Notes: generated from the letters alone by a model not told the origin. A stretch of DNA of 64,000 bases from Panacagrimonas sp965216805 (GCF_965216805.1 NZ_CBDCGN010000002.1:2232001-2296000); one strand, 5' to 3'; shown: positions 50,198-58,887, counted from the first letter of the stretch. Numbers and translations are program-made.

Positions 50198-50806
50198 TCA
50201 GAAATCCTGCGGCGCGCGGGCCGGGCGCAGCCCGTCGGGCATCCAGTCTTCGAGGCCCTCTTCCAGCGGAATGCGCAGCGTCAGCAACAACTGCGAGAAC
50301 ATGCGCCAGTTGCCGATGGCCACCACCAGTTCCAGCCGCGCCTCGACGCTTTCGATGTGACGCTCGCACTCGGCCCAGGTGGCGTCCGAGATGCGGCCCG
50401 ATTCCATGGTCTCGTCGGTTGCGCGCAGCACTGCGCGGTCCGCGGGCGTGAGCACCGTGGCGCTTTCCCACGACCGGCAGGCCAGCAGCACCGCCTCGGG
50501 GATGGCCATGTCGCGGGCGTAACGCCAGTGCTGGGTCCATTCGTAGTTGGACCCGGTGAGCCAGCCGATGCGCATGATGATCAGCTCCCGCAAGCGGCCA
50601 TCGAGGTGATTGCCCTCCAGCAGCAGCATCTTCAGCAGGCCGCCCAGCGAGCGCGCCAGGGCCGGGTGGTGCAGCAGCACGCGGAACACGCTGAGCGGGG
50701 CCATGATCTCGGGGAGGCCCTCGCGCGCGGCGATCGTGCGGGCCTCGTCGACACTCATCATGGGAATACGCAGCGCGCTGCCGCGGGCCGGGGAAGTTGC
50801 GGTCAT
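50198..50806 (-). CDS. carboxymuconolactone decarboxylase (CMD/AhpD-like) family protein
   Basis: 202 residues from ATG 50806 with AGGAG 8 nt upstream; a longer reading to 50866 is unlikely. GRLRELIIMRIGWLTGSNYEWTQHWRYA (about 74-101) is the CMD-family helix pair, with Glu and His but no Cys-x2-Cys, so it is not a peroxidase of the AhpD type. Function of such stand-alone members is often unknown; lactone decarboxylase or hydrolase roles are possible. First gene of a minus-strand unit behind operator F. Confidence 0.87.
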   Translation of the reverse strand: MTATSPARGSALRIPMMSVDEARTIAAREGLPEIMAPLSVFRVLLHHPALARSLGGLLKMLLLEGNHLDGRLRELIIMRIGWLTGSNYEWTQHWRYARDMAIPEAVLLACRSWESATVLTPADRAVLRATDETMESGRISDATWAECERHIESVEARLELVVAIGNWRMFSQLLLTLRIPLEEGLEDWMPDGLRPARAPQDF

Positions 50807-50879
50807 CGTGGAAACTCCTGTGAGCGTTGGAACATCTGAATCCGGGAGAAACGGCAGGCCGCGCATCGTCGCCCTTTCC

Positions 50880-50893
50880 CTAACAACTGTTAG
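50880..50893. promoter_or_regulatory. operator palindrome F (CTAAC-N4-GTTAG)
   Basis: CTAAC AACT GTTAG, exact consensus and in fact a 6-2-6 palindrome (CTAACA AC TGTTAG differs by none in the outer arms), in the 137-bp divergent region between the CMD-family gene (50806) and the alcohol dehydrogenase (50944). Confidence 0.7.
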
Positions 50894-50943
50894 ACAGTAT
50901 GCTGGCCCGAGGCAGATTTCAACTTCTGAGCGAGGAGATCGGC

Positions 50944-52041
50944 ATGCTTCCCAAAAGCAGTCTTGCGATGGTTCTGACCGCCAAACGCCGGTTGCAGAAA
51001 ATGGATATTCCCCTGCCCGACATCGACGAGGACTCGGCGATCCTGCGGGTCGAGGTATGCGGCATCTGCGGCAGCGACTACGAACAATTTGAAGACGTGC
51101 TGGGCATGCCGATGCCGGTGGTGCCCGGTCACGAACCCCTGGGCATCATCGAGAAGATCGGTGATCGCGCCGCGAAGCGCTGGAAGGTGGACGTGGGTGA
51201 TCGCGTGGCGGTGGAGACGATGATTGCCTGCCACTGCTGCAACACCTGCCTGTCGGGCCGCTATCACCTGTGCGGCGATCGGCGCATCTATTCCTATATC
51301 CCGCTGAGCGACGCTCCGGGTTTGTGGGGCGCGTATTCGGAGTACATGTACCTGCATCCGAACGCCATCGTCCACAAGATGAGCAAGGCGCTGAAGCCGG
51401 AGATTGCGGTGATGTTCAATCCGCTCGGCGCGGGCTTTCGCTGGGCGGTGGAGATTCCGCGTACCAAGCCGGGCGATACCGTGGTCATCATGGGTCCGGG
51501 TCAGCGCGGCCTGTCCAGCGTGATCGCCGCTCGCCGTGCAGGTGCGAAGAAGATCATCGTCACCGGCCTTGCGGCCGATGCAAAGAAGATGGAAATCGCC
51601 AGACAGTTTGGCGCCGACCACTGCATCGACGTCGAGAACGAAGATGCGCGCAAGCGCGTCGCCGAACTCACCGACGGCGTCGGCGCCGAAGTGGTGGTGG
51701 ACGTGTCCTCGTATTCCACACGGCCGGTGCTCGACTCACTGTACTTCGTGCGCCCTGGCGGCACCGTCGTGCTGGCTGGCGTCAAGGGCTTCAAACCGAT
51801 TCCGGACTTCGTCTCCGACCACATCGTGATGAAGGAGATCACCGTCAAGGGCGCCATCGGCGTGACCTCCAGCGGGTATCGCAGCGCCATCGACCTGATC
51901 GAATCCGGCAGCGTCCCGGTCGAGAAGATGCACACCCATGACTTCGACCTGGTGGACGCAGAACTCGCCATCAAGACGCTGGCGCGACAGGTTCCCGGCG
52001 ACGAGTCCATCCACTCCTGTCTGGTGCCCGGACGCCACTGA
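50944..52041 (+). CDS. zinc-dependent medium-chain alcohol dehydrogenase
   Basis: 365 residues from ATG 50944 with GAGGAG at 50932-50937; an upstream ATG at 50899 adds residues without homology. Catalytic zinc ligands C39 and H63-E64, structural zinc Cys at 96, 99, 102 and 110, and the Rossmann motif GPGQRG near 186-191. It would oxidise a primary or secondary alcohol with NAD(P), for example one made by the P450 or released by the BVMO/esterase modules. It shares the operator F region. Confidence 0.93.
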   Translation: MLPKSSLAMVLTAKRRLQKMDIPLPDIDEDSAILRVEVCGICGSDYEQFEDVLGMPMPVVPGHEPLGIIEKIGDRAAKRWKVDVGDRVAVETMIACHCCNTCLSGRYHLCGDRRIYSYIPLSDAPGLWGAYSEYMYLHPNAIVHKMSKALKPEIAVMFNPLGAGFRWAVEIPRTKPGDTVVIMGPGQRGLSSVIAARRAGAKKIIVTGLAADAKKMEIARQFGADHCIDVENEDARKRVAELTDGVGAEVVVDVSSYSTRPVLDSLYFVRPGGTVVLAGVKGFKPIPDFVSDHIVMKEITVKGAIGVTSSGYRSAIDLIESGSVPVEKMHTHDFDLVDAELAIKTLARQVPGDESIHSCLVPGRH

Positions 52042-52087
52042 ACCCCGGCCCGCCGCGTCGGCGGGCCGTCGTCACCTCACGATCACC

Positions 52088-53035
52088 ATGAATTCCGCTG
52101 TCCTGGTTGCGGACCGTATCCGCATGAGTCATCGCGGCAGCCTGGCTCTGGCCGCGGCCGGTGCCGTCCTGCTGTCGGCGAAGGTCGTCTTCGTCAAGCT
52201 GCTGTACCAGCATGGCCTTGACGCGGTGGACGTGATCACCCTGCGCATGCTGACCGCGGGCCCGCTGTTCCTGGCAGTCGCGGTGTGGACCTGGCGTCAG
52301 ACGCCGCGTCTGCGCGCGGGCGATCTGCTGCGCGTCGCCGGGCTCGGCTTCATGGGCTATTACGCCTCAAGCATGCTCGACCTGATCGGCCTGCAATACG
52401 TCAGCGCCGGCCTCGAACGATTGATCCTGTTCCTCACACCCAGCTTCGTGCTGCTGCTCGGCATCCTGTTCCTTCGGCGCCGCGTGCGGCCTGTGCAATG
52501 GCTGTCGCTGGTCGTGGCCTACGCCGGGATCGCCCTGATCTTCCAGCATGAGCTGAGCGTCATCGGACACCCGAACATGGTCTGGGGCGCCACGCTGATC
52601 GGCATCAGTGCCGTCATGTACGCGGTGTACCTGCTGCTCAGCGAGGGCCTGATGCAACGCATCGGCGCACTGCGCCTGGTGGCCCTGGCCCTGTGCGTCT
52701 CCACGTTGCTTTGCCTGACCCAATACCCGCTGCTACGCCCGGTTGGCCGCTTGCTGGAGCTGCCCGCGCCGGTGTGGTGGCTCGCGCTGCTCAACGGAAC
52801 AGTGTGCACCGCGCTGCCGATTTTCATGACCATGGTCGCGGTGCGGAATATTGGCGCGGGTCACGCAACGCAGGCCGGCATGGTCGGCCCCGCCAGCACG
52901 CTGCTGCTGGCGGCCTGGCTGCTGGACGAGCCGATCACCGCGATCCAGCTTGCCGGCACCGCCCTGGTCACCGCCGGCATCCTGATGCTGTCGTCCGCGC
53001 AAGCGGCACCTCGACCCGAGCCTCTCGCTCCGTAA
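52088..53035 (+). CDS. EamA/DMT-superfamily transporter
   Basis: 315 residues with about ten hydrophobic helices in two EamA repeats (first about 18-140, second about 165-300). The start is ATG 52088, 47 bp after the alcohol dehydrogenase. These inner-membrane carriers export or import metabolites. It is the only recognisable transporter in the window, so it may move a pathway compound, but the family does not allow a substrate call. Confidence 0.9.
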   Translation: MNSAVLVADRIRMSHRGSLALAAAGAVLLSAKVVFVKLLYQHGLDAVDVITLRMLTAGPLFLAVAVWTWRQTPRLRAGDLLRVAGLGFMGYYASSMLDLIGLQYVSAGLERLILFLTPSFVLLLGILFLRRRVRPVQWLSLVVAYAGIALIFQHELSVIGHPNMVWGATLIGISAVMYAVYLLLSEGLMQRIGALRLVALALCVSTLLCLTQYPLLRPVGRLLELPAPVWWLALLNGTVCTALPIFMTMVAVRNIGAGHATQAGMVGPASTLLLAAWLLDEPITAIQLAGTALVTAGILMLSSAQAAPRPEPLAP

Positions 53036-53117
53036 TCGACCCGGGCCAGACCGGACGACGCCACCCGTCTGCCAATTCGGGCCTCTCGTCATTCCAGAAT
53101 CCGAGATCGCAATGAGC

Positions 53118-53141
53118 GCGTTGTGCGCAGTCCCACAACGC
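53118..53141. repeat. 8-bp inverted repeat ahead of the lipoprotein gene
   Basis: GCGTTGTG (53118-53125) and CACAACGC (53134-53141) with an 8-nt loop, in the 177-bp gap after the transporter. A TTGACT at 53149-53154 follows but no convincing -10. It could end the transporter transcript or be an operator for the lipoprotein. Confidence 0.4.
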
Positions 53142-53212
53142 ATTACGCTTGACTACTCTCAATCAGCGACCTGCTTGCAGGTTTTTCTCATTTCCCCCCA
53201 TAGGAGTTTCAG

Positions 53213-54097
53213 ATGTCTTCCCCGCTTCCTCTTCGCACGTTCACCATCAGCGCCGTTTTTGCCGCCACGCTGGGCCTTTCGGCCTGCGATTCAGGATCTG
53301 ACTCCTCCGGAGATAGCTCCTCCGCGCCCCCTGACATCCAGACGCGCGCGGACCTCGGATGCGCCGGCGTTGCCGGCACGCTGGACGGCCTGCAGACGAC
53401 GCTCGCCAACTCGCTGACCTCGGGCCTGAGCGGCCAGCCTGCGGTGGCCGCCACTACCGCCCAGCTCACCGCGCTGGTCAACGACGTGCTGGACCTCGTC
53501 GATGCAACGGCCGGTGGCGCCGCTTCGCTCCAGGCCTTGAGCAGCGGCGGCGACCCGCAACTGGTCGCGCCAGTGCTGGATCAGCTGCTGTGCGTCACGG
53601 CCGCCGCCGGTGAGATCCTGTTGTCCGTCACCATCGCTGCCAGCACGCCTGTTGCCGACCGGGTCGAGCTCAATGGCCTGCTCGATACCGTCGTGGCCCT
53701 GCAGGCGCAGCTCTCCACGGCGCTCGGGCAGATTGCGGCCGGTGGGGCGGTTGGACCCGTTGCCGGCATCCTGCAGCAGGTGACCAACACGCTGTCGGGG
53801 GTCCTCAGCAGTCCACTCGGTCTCACCAGCCTGCCCGGCGGCGGCGTGGTGGCGGGCGTTCTGGCGCCCGCATCCGATCTGCTCTTCGACGTCAGCGGGT
53901 CGTTCGGACTGCTGCAGGGTGGAGACGAGCAGGGTTTTGCCGATGCGCTGCTGGGATCGGTGACTCACCTCGTTGACGGCCTGGTCGCGAGCCTCGGCCC
54001 GCTGGGCGTGGTGCTGACACCGGTGCTCAACCTGCTGAGCCCGGTCGTGGCGCTTCTTTCGCAGTTGCTCGCCGGCCTGCTCGGTCTCGCGCTGTAA
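53213..54097 (+). CDS. Leu/Gly/Ala-rich lipoprotein of unknown function
   Basis: 294 residues from ATG 53213 with AGGAG at 53204-53208. The signal peptide ends in a lipobox LSAC (C25), then a Ser/Asp/Gly-rich linker (26-40), so it should be lipid-anchored in the outer membrane. The body is low-complexity, with repeated Leu-Gly-Ala helices such as LLDTVVALQAQLSTAL and a strongly hydrophobic end (LNLLSPVVALLSQLLAGLLGLAL). Two Cys (about 50 and 126) may pair. No family recognised. It stands alone with its own terminator and may interact with hydrophobic substrate. Confidence 0.82.
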   Translation: MSSPLPLRTFTISAVFAATLGLSACDSGSDSSGDSSSAPPDIQTRADLGCAGVAGTLDGLQTTLANSLTSGLSGQPAVAATTAQLTALVNDVLDLVDATAGGAASLQALSSGGDPQLVAPVLDQLLCVTAAAGEILLSVTIAASTPVADRVELNGLLDTVVALQAQLSTALGQIAAGGAVGPVAGILQQVTNTLSGVLSSPLGLTSLPGGGVVAGVLAPASDLLFDVSGSFGLLQGGDEQGFADALLGSVTHLVDGLVASLGPLGVVLTPVLNLLSPVVALLSQLLAGLLGLAL

Positions 54098-54105
54098 GTT
54101 CTGCG

Positions 54106-54138
54106 GGGCGGTTGGCAAAGGCCAACCGCCCTGTTCTT
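54106..54138 (+). terminator. intrinsic terminator after the lipoprotein gene
   Basis: An 11-bp perfect stem, GGGCGGTTGGC (54106-54116) and GCCAACCGCCC (54121-54131), a 4-nt AAAG loop and a TGTTCTT tail. It starts 9 bp after the stop codon. Confidence 0.85.
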
Positions 54139-54233
54139 GATCGGACGCAAGAGGCCCAGGGCGGACTCCACCGGGCTGACGCGTCAAACGCTGCGCTTGC
54201 GTTCAGCCCCATCGAAGGCTCAAGCCCGCCCGG

Positions 54234-55715
54234 TCAACCCAGCTCGAACGCTTCCAGCTTTGGTTCTCGCAGGGCTTCGTTGAATTCGCGCGGGCGGCGC
54301 GGCCAGACTTCCGGCAGACCATCTTTTCCGATGTACCAGTTCTGGCAGCCACTGACCCAGACCGTGCCCTGCATCGATTCGCGCAGGCCGTCGTAGAACG
54401 CATCGGTCGCATCCTGCCGCGGCGCCAGGGTGTTGAATCGCCCCTGGCCGTAATGCCCGATGCACTGCATGACGTAGGCGACCAGTGCCTCGGTGTAGCG
54501 GATCACCGAGCCGTTCGCCAAGGGGCTGTGCGGCCCACCGAGCAGGAAGAAATTCGGGAAGTCAGGAATCGCAAGGCTGTAGTAGGCATGCGGACCGCGC
54601 TCGTTCCAGGCCTGGCTCAGCGTCAGCCCCTTGGCGTTGGTCAGTTCCAGCGGGCGCATGTATTCGTGCGTGTTGAAGCCGGTGGCCAGAACCAGCACGT
54701 CCAGCGGATGCAACTGCCCGTCGCTGGTACGGATGCCTTGTTCCTCGACGCGCTCGATACGGTCGACGACCAGCTTCACGGAGGGGCGCTGCATGGCGGG
54801 GTAGAAATCCCAGGACATGATGATGCGCTTGCACATGGGTTGATAATCCGGCGTCAGCTGCCGGCGTAGCAGTGGATCCTTCACCCGATCAAGATTCCAC
54901 TGGCACAGCGCCTCCACCATCCGCCGCTGCCAGCCCGGCTGAATCATCGCCTGGGCCAGCACCCGGTCGAAGCTCTGATCGAAAAACTTGTACGCGGTGC
55001 GCGCGATGATCGGGAAGCGCTTCAGCAGCTCGCGTTCGGCCAGCGGATACTCGCGGTCCGGGAGCGGGAACACCCATTGCGGGGTGCGCTGGAATACGTT
55101 CAGCTGGCACGGCAGTTTGGACACCGCGCTGACGATCTGCGCGCCGGTGGACCCGGTGCCGATCAGGCCAATGCGCTTGCCCTTCAGATCCACGCTCATG
55201 TCCCAGCGCGCAGAGTGGAAGCGCTTGCCGGCAAAGCGCCCGAGCCCTGGAATCTCCGGCTCGCGCGGGTGATGCAGGAACCCGCAGGCCGACACCAGGA
55301 ATTCGCCGCTGTCCTCGCGCCCGCTTTTCATCGTCACCTGCCAGCGCCGGCCGTCGAACCTTGCGTCCGCCGCTTCCTCGCTGAACACGATATGGCGTCG
55401 CAGATCGTACTTGTCGGCGATATGCCGCATGTAGTTCTGGATCTCCGGCCCGCGCGCGAACCGGTGGTGCCATTCGGGGTTGGGCTCGAAGCTGTAGGTG
55501 TAGTAATGCGCCGGCACGTCGCAGGCCAGACCCGGATAGCGGTTCTCGCGCCAGGTGCCGCCCACTTCCTCGCGCTTCTCGTAGATCGAGAAGTCCTCGA
55601 TGCCGGCGCGCTTGAGCTGGATGGCCATGAGCAGGCCGGACATGCCGGCGCCCAGGATCACGACGCGCGGCTTGCGCGCCCCGGCGGGCAGTGGCGGAAT
55701 CAGCGGTGCGTTCAT
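54234..55715 (-). CDS. Baeyer-Villiger flavin monooxygenase
   Basis: 493 residues. FAD motif GAGMSG at 22-27, GGTW at 52-55, the BVMO fingerprint FAGKRFHSARWD at 161-172 and the NADPH motif GTGSTG at 186-191. BVMOs insert oxygen next to a ketone to give an ester or lactone. The two genes upstream in the unit encode an SDR, which could make the ketone, and a hormone-sensitive-lipase-type esterase, which could open the ester: a logical three-step module. Substrate not readable. Confidence 0.95.
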   Translation of the reverse strand: MNAPLIPPLPAGARKPRVVILGAGMSGLLMAIQLKRAGIEDFSIYEKREEVGGTWRENRYPGLACDVPAHYYTYSFEPNPEWHHRFARGPEIQNYMRHIADKYDLRRHIVFSEEAADARFDGRRWQVTMKSGREDSGEFLVSACGFLHHPREPEIPGLGRFAGKRFHSARWDMSVDLKGKRIGLIGTGSTGAQIVSAVSKLPCQLNVFQRTPQWVFPLPDREYPLAERELLKRFPIIARTAYKFFDQSFDRVLAQAMIQPGWQRRMVEALCQWNLDRVKDPLLRRQLTPDYQPMCKRIIMSWDFYPAMQRPSVKLVVDRIERVEEQGIRTSDGQLHPLDVLVLATGFNTHEYMRPLELTNAKGLTLSQAWNERGPHAYYSLAIPDFPNFFLLGGPHSPLANGSVIRYTEALVAYVMQCIGHYGQGRFNTLAPRQDATDAFYDGLRESMQGTVWVSGCQNWYIGKDGLPEVWPRRPREFNEALREPKLEAFELG

Positions 55716-55728
55716 TGACCTTCTCCTG

Positions 55729-56679
55729 TCAAATCGATTTTGCGTTGACGGCGCAGGCCGCAGGCTCCAACCCAGCGCGCAGGAAGCGGCCGAGCGTATC
55801 CAGCGACTCGTCAGCCTCCGGCATCAGCCCGGCCTGGAGCTGGAAGTCATGCCAGAGATCCTGGTACACGCGGCTCTGCACCTCCACGCCGGCGGCGCGC
55901 AGCGCGGTCTCCAGCCGCTGCGTGTCGGACAGCAGCACCTCGTCGCTGCCGACGTGGATCAGCACCGGCGGCAGCCCGGCCAGCGGCGAGAACAGCGGCG
56001 AGAGCATGGGATCGTCCAGATTCCGTCCGTTCGCGTAATGCGCGGCTGCCCAGGCCAGCCAGTTGCGGCTGAGCAGGGGATCGGCGGCCGCCAGGGTCTG
56101 CATGCTCTCGCCCGAGAGCGTCAGATCGACCCAGGGCGAAATCAGCGCCAGCGCCCGCGGTGCGACGAGCGCGGCGTCGCGCAGCGCAACCGCCGTCGCC
56201 AGCGCCAGACCCGCACCGGCCGAGTCGCCGGCCAGCGCGACCGCGCCGTGCGAGGCGGTCAAGGCCTTCCAGGCACTCACCGCATCGTCGAGGGCGGCCG
56301 GCGCGGGATGCTCCGGCGCCAGCCGGTAGTCGATCACGAAGACCTCGCAGCCCGAGGCCAGGGCAATGCGCGCGGCGATCCCGAAGTGCGTGCCCGGTGA
56401 GCCGAGCACGTACGCGCCGCCGTGCAGGTACAGGATCGCCCTCCCGTCGGGGGCACCCTCGGGGATCAGGCGACGGGCGAGCACGCCGTCCAGGTAATGC
56501 TCCACGTCACGCACACCCTGGGGCCGAGGAAAGAACCGCGAGGCCGCACTGATGACGCTGCGCTGCACCAGCAGCGGCAGGCGGGTGGAGAACACCGGCT
56601 TGAGTCCGGCGCGCGTGACCAGGCGCAGGGTCTTGGACACGAGGCGCGCGCGGTTTCCTTCCTTCATGCCCTGGCTCAC
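55729..56679 (-). CDS. HSL-family (family IV) alpha/beta esterase
   Basis: 316 residues. HGGAY at 86-90 is the oxyanion motif, GDSAG at 151-155 holds S153, and D246 (VGSDE) and H277 (LWHDF) complete the triad. These cytoplasmic enzymes hydrolyse esters or lactones of moderate size. It lies 13 bp before the BVMO gene and overlaps the SDR stop by 4 bp, so it is probably the hydrolase for the BVMO product. Confidence 0.93.
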   Translation of the reverse strand: MSQGMKEGNRARLVSKTLRLVTRAGLKPVFSTRLPLLVQRSVISAASRFFPRPQGVRDVEHYLDGVLARRLIPEGAPDGRAILYLHGGAYVLGSPGTHFGIAARIALASGCEVFVIDYRLAPEHPAPAALDDAVSAWKALTASHGAVALAGDSAGAGLALATAVALRDAALVAPRALALISPWVDLTLSGESMQTLAAADPLLSRNWLAWAAAHYANGRNLDDPMLSPLFSPLAGLPPVLIHVGSDEVLLSDTQRLETALRAAGVEVQSRVYQDLWHDFQLQAGLMPEADESLDTLGRFLRAGLEPAACAVNAKSI

Positions 56680-57575
56680 TTCCCCGCCGAGACCTTCATC
56701 AACAGGCCAATCTCTTCCATCGCGTTCTTCGGGATCACGAACTTCGAGGTGTCGCGGATCTCAGCAAGATTGTCGCGCACGTCCTCCACCGAAAGCTGCG
56801 GCTTGTAGTAGCCCGGCACCACGCCGACGAACACGCGCCCCACCCGCCCGCCGCCGCAGCTGTAGGTCTCGCCACTGACTTCGCAGCTCTCGTGCGCAAG
56901 GTAGGCGACGACCGGCGTAACCAGCTCCGGTGCGAGCTTTTCCGCCATCGGCCCGAGCAATTGTTCGGTCATGCGCGTGCGGGCAGCCGGGGCGATGACG
57001 TTGACCTTGACGTTGGCCTTGGCGCCTTCGATGGCGGCGACGTGCGAGAAGCCCACGATGCCCATCTTCGCCGCGCCGTAATTGGTCTGGCCAAAATTGC
57101 CGAACAATCCCGCGGCCGACGTGGTGTTGACGACACGACCGTAGCCCTGCTCCAGCATCAGGTTCCAGGCCGCCAGCGTGCACCAGATGGTGCCGTAGAG
57201 ATGCACGTCGATGACCGGCTTGATCTCGGCCTCGCCCGCATTCTTCAGGGCTTTGTCGCGCAGGATGCCGGCGTTGTTCACGAGAATGTCGATGCGGCCG
57301 TAGGCCTTGACTGCCGCGTCGATGATGGCGCGCGCACCGGCCTCGCTGGAAACCGAGTCGTAATTCGCGACGGCAGTTCCGCCGGCCGCCTTGATCTCAT
57401 CGCAGACTTTCTGCGCCGGGGTCTTCGAGGCCCCGCTGCCATCGGTGCTGCCACCGAGATCGTTGACCACCACCTTGGCCCCGCGAGAGGCCAGGAACAT
57501 CGCGTGGCTGCGGCCCAGCCCCTGTCCTGCGCCGGTCACCACCGCCACCTTGCCGTCGTATCGCATATCGCTCAT
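56676..57575 (-). CDS. SDR, MFE-2-like dehydrogenase
   Basis: 299 residues. TGAGQGLG at 14-21, VVNDLGG at 36-42, NNAGILRD at 100-107, S153 and Y166/K170 are intact. The sequence resembles the dehydrogenase domain of multifunctional enzyme 2 and the SDR at 41359, including a C-terminal extension. It may oxidise a hydroxyacyl-CoA or a secondary alcohol before BVMO attack. First gene of the unit, 36 bp behind operator G. Confidence 0.92.
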   Translation of the reverse strand: MSDMRYDGKVAVVTGAGQGLGRSHAMFLASRGAKVVVNDLGGSTDGSGASKTPAQKVCDEIKAAGGTAVANYDSVSSEAGARAIIDAAVKAYGRIDILVNNAGILRDKALKNAGEAEIKPVIDVHLYGTIWCTLAAWNLMLEQGYGRVVNTTSAAGLFGNFGQTNYGAAKMGIVGFSHVAAIEGAKANVKVNVIAPAARTRMTEQLLGPMAEKLAPELVTPVVAYLAHESCEVSGETYSCGGGRVGRVFVGVVPGYYKPQLSVEDVRDNLAEIRDTSKFVIPKNAMEEIGLLMKVSAGK

Positions 57576-57611
57576 GAACTGCTCTCCGGTTGGTTTTTCC
57601 TGAACCGTACT

Positions 57612-57625
57612 CTAACGGTTGTTAG
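57612..57625. promoter_or_regulatory. operator palindrome G (CTAAC-N4-GTTAG)
   Basis: CTAAC GGTT GTTAG, exact consensus, 36 bp upstream of the SDR start (57575) and in the 361-bp region shared with the divergent PF10118 gene. The flank GTTAGTTATTATT is AT-rich like sites C and D. Confidence 0.7.
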
Positions 57626-57936
57626 TTATTATTTGTTCCGCTCTGCGCACGAGGCAAACTCCCTCGCGCACGCACGCGGGCCGAGTGGTCCTCCTGCCCG
57701 CTGGAGCAGGCCGGCACCACGGTCCTGACGCTCGCTGGCACTAAATAATCATTTTTTTCCGACTGTTACGTGATGTTCACTGGCAAGTGAGTTGACACCA
57801 TGGACTCGGATTGATCAATATTCGTTATGCGTAGTGTCACACCGCACTCTGCAACGAACACGAAGCCAGGTCCGCAGTGCAGCAAAGCGCGCAGCGGGCC
57901 TTGCCGAACCCCGACACCCATCATCGAGACCACCCC
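57626..57936. other. long intergenic region between divergent BVMO modules
   Basis: This is the largest non-coding stretch of the window (57576-57936 in all). Besides operator G it contains an AT-rich ACTAAATAATCATTTTTTTCC tract, palindrome TCACT-N4-AGTGA at 57777-57790 and a TTGACA at 57792-57797. No RNA gene or convincing small reading frame is seen; a GTG at 57877 would only lengthen the next gene by 20 unconserved residues. Confidence 0.6.
57777..57797 (+). promoter_or_regulatory. palindrome TCACT-N4-AGTGA abutting a -35-like TTGACA
   Basis: TCACT GGCA AGTGA (57777-57790) has the same 5-4-5 geometry as the CTAAC sites but a different sequence. It ends 1 bp before TTGACA (57792-57797); a weak -10 (CAATAT, 57816-57821) follows at 18 bp. 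The position just upstream of -35 would suit an activator. It would serve the PF10118-led plus-strand module. Confidence 0.45.
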
Positions 57937-58830
57937 ATGAGCAACGCTCTCGCACGTCGAAAACTGGTCCCTCGCCACCCGCGCGAGCTGGATTTTGCAG
58001 AAGGCATTCCGGTCAACTGGGCGAACGGCGATGTGTTCCGCTCCCGCTTCTTCGACGCCTTCTCCACCACCCTGCCCGAGGGCGAGAAGTTCTTCATCGT
58101 CTCCCTGCGCCAGTTCAAGGACCGGCTGCAGGATCCTGCATTGCAGCAGGAGTTGAAGGACTTCATCCGACAGGAGGGTCTGCACGGAATCCTGCACAAC
58201 GCCTACAACAACCGGCTCGGCCGGCAGGGCGTGGACATCGAGCTGATTACCGAGGTGCTACGCAAGTTCTTCGCAGCGCACACAAAGATCCTGTCGCCGC
58301 GCATGCAGCTCACCTTGACCGCCTGCGCCGAGCACCTGACGGCGTCCATGGCGCACGCCATCCTGGGCCGCAGCAGCCATCTGTTCGACGGCGCCGACGA
58401 ACGGGTTCGCGCGCTGTACTTCTGGCACGCCGCCGAGGAAATCGAGCACAAGTCGGTTGCGTTCGACCTGTTGAAGAACCAGGCCAAGGTCGGCTACATC
58501 CCGCGCGTGCTGATGATGGCCTACATCAGCATCGTGTTTCACGCCCTCGTATTCCCCATCCTGGAACACGTCCTGCGCAACGACGGCTACACGGCAAGGG
58601 AGCGAATCGGGCTCTGGGGCAAGGGCCTGTGGTGGATGTTCAAGCCGCGGCGAGGCGGGTTCTATTTCGACCTCATGGGCCACTACCTGAGCTGGTTCAA
58701 GCCCGGCTTCGAGCCCTGGAGTCACGGCGACCTCGAAGCCTACGACCGCTGGATCGAGACCTACGCAGAATCCGGCGATGTGCGTCCCGCCACGGAAGCC
58801 GCCTACGCGGTGCTAGGCAAGGCCGCCTGA
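57937..58830 (+). CDS. PF10118-type predicted metal-dependent hydrolase (ferritin-like helical)
   Basis: 297 residues from ATG 57937, chosen because the paralogue at 61550 has the same length and aligned motifs. Helical protein with metal-ligand-like clusters: E80/H83/H87 in QEGLHGILH, E132-H133 in CAEHL and EEIEHKS at 167-173. The spacing resembles a di-metal four-helix bundle. PF10118 is named metal-dependent hydrolase, but its reaction is poorly known. It starts the second BVMO module and is probably an oxygenase- or hydrolase-like partner. Confidence 0.86.
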   Translation: MSNALARRKLVPRHPRELDFAEGIPVNWANGDVFRSRFFDAFSTTLPEGEKFFIVSLRQFKDRLQDPALQQELKDFIRQEGLHGILHNAYNNRLGRQGVDIELITEVLRKFFAAHTKILSPRMQLTLTACAEHLTASMAHAILGRSSHLFDGADERVRALYFWHAAEEIEHKSVAFDLLKNQAKVGYIPRVLMMAYISIVFHALVFPILEHVLRNDGYTARERIGLWGKGLWWMFKPRRGGFYFDLMGHYLSWFKPGFEPWSHGDLEAYDRWIETYAESGDVRPATEAAYAVLGKAA

Positions 58831-58887
58831 GTCTGCGCGCAGGACTGGACACGCAAAAACCATTCACAAAATCGTAGAGGAGACGCA

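Noticed and set aside
53149..53180. Sigma-70 promoter for the lipoprotein
   Set aside because: TTGACT is present but no acceptable -10 at 16-18 bp was found, so it is not listed as a promoter.
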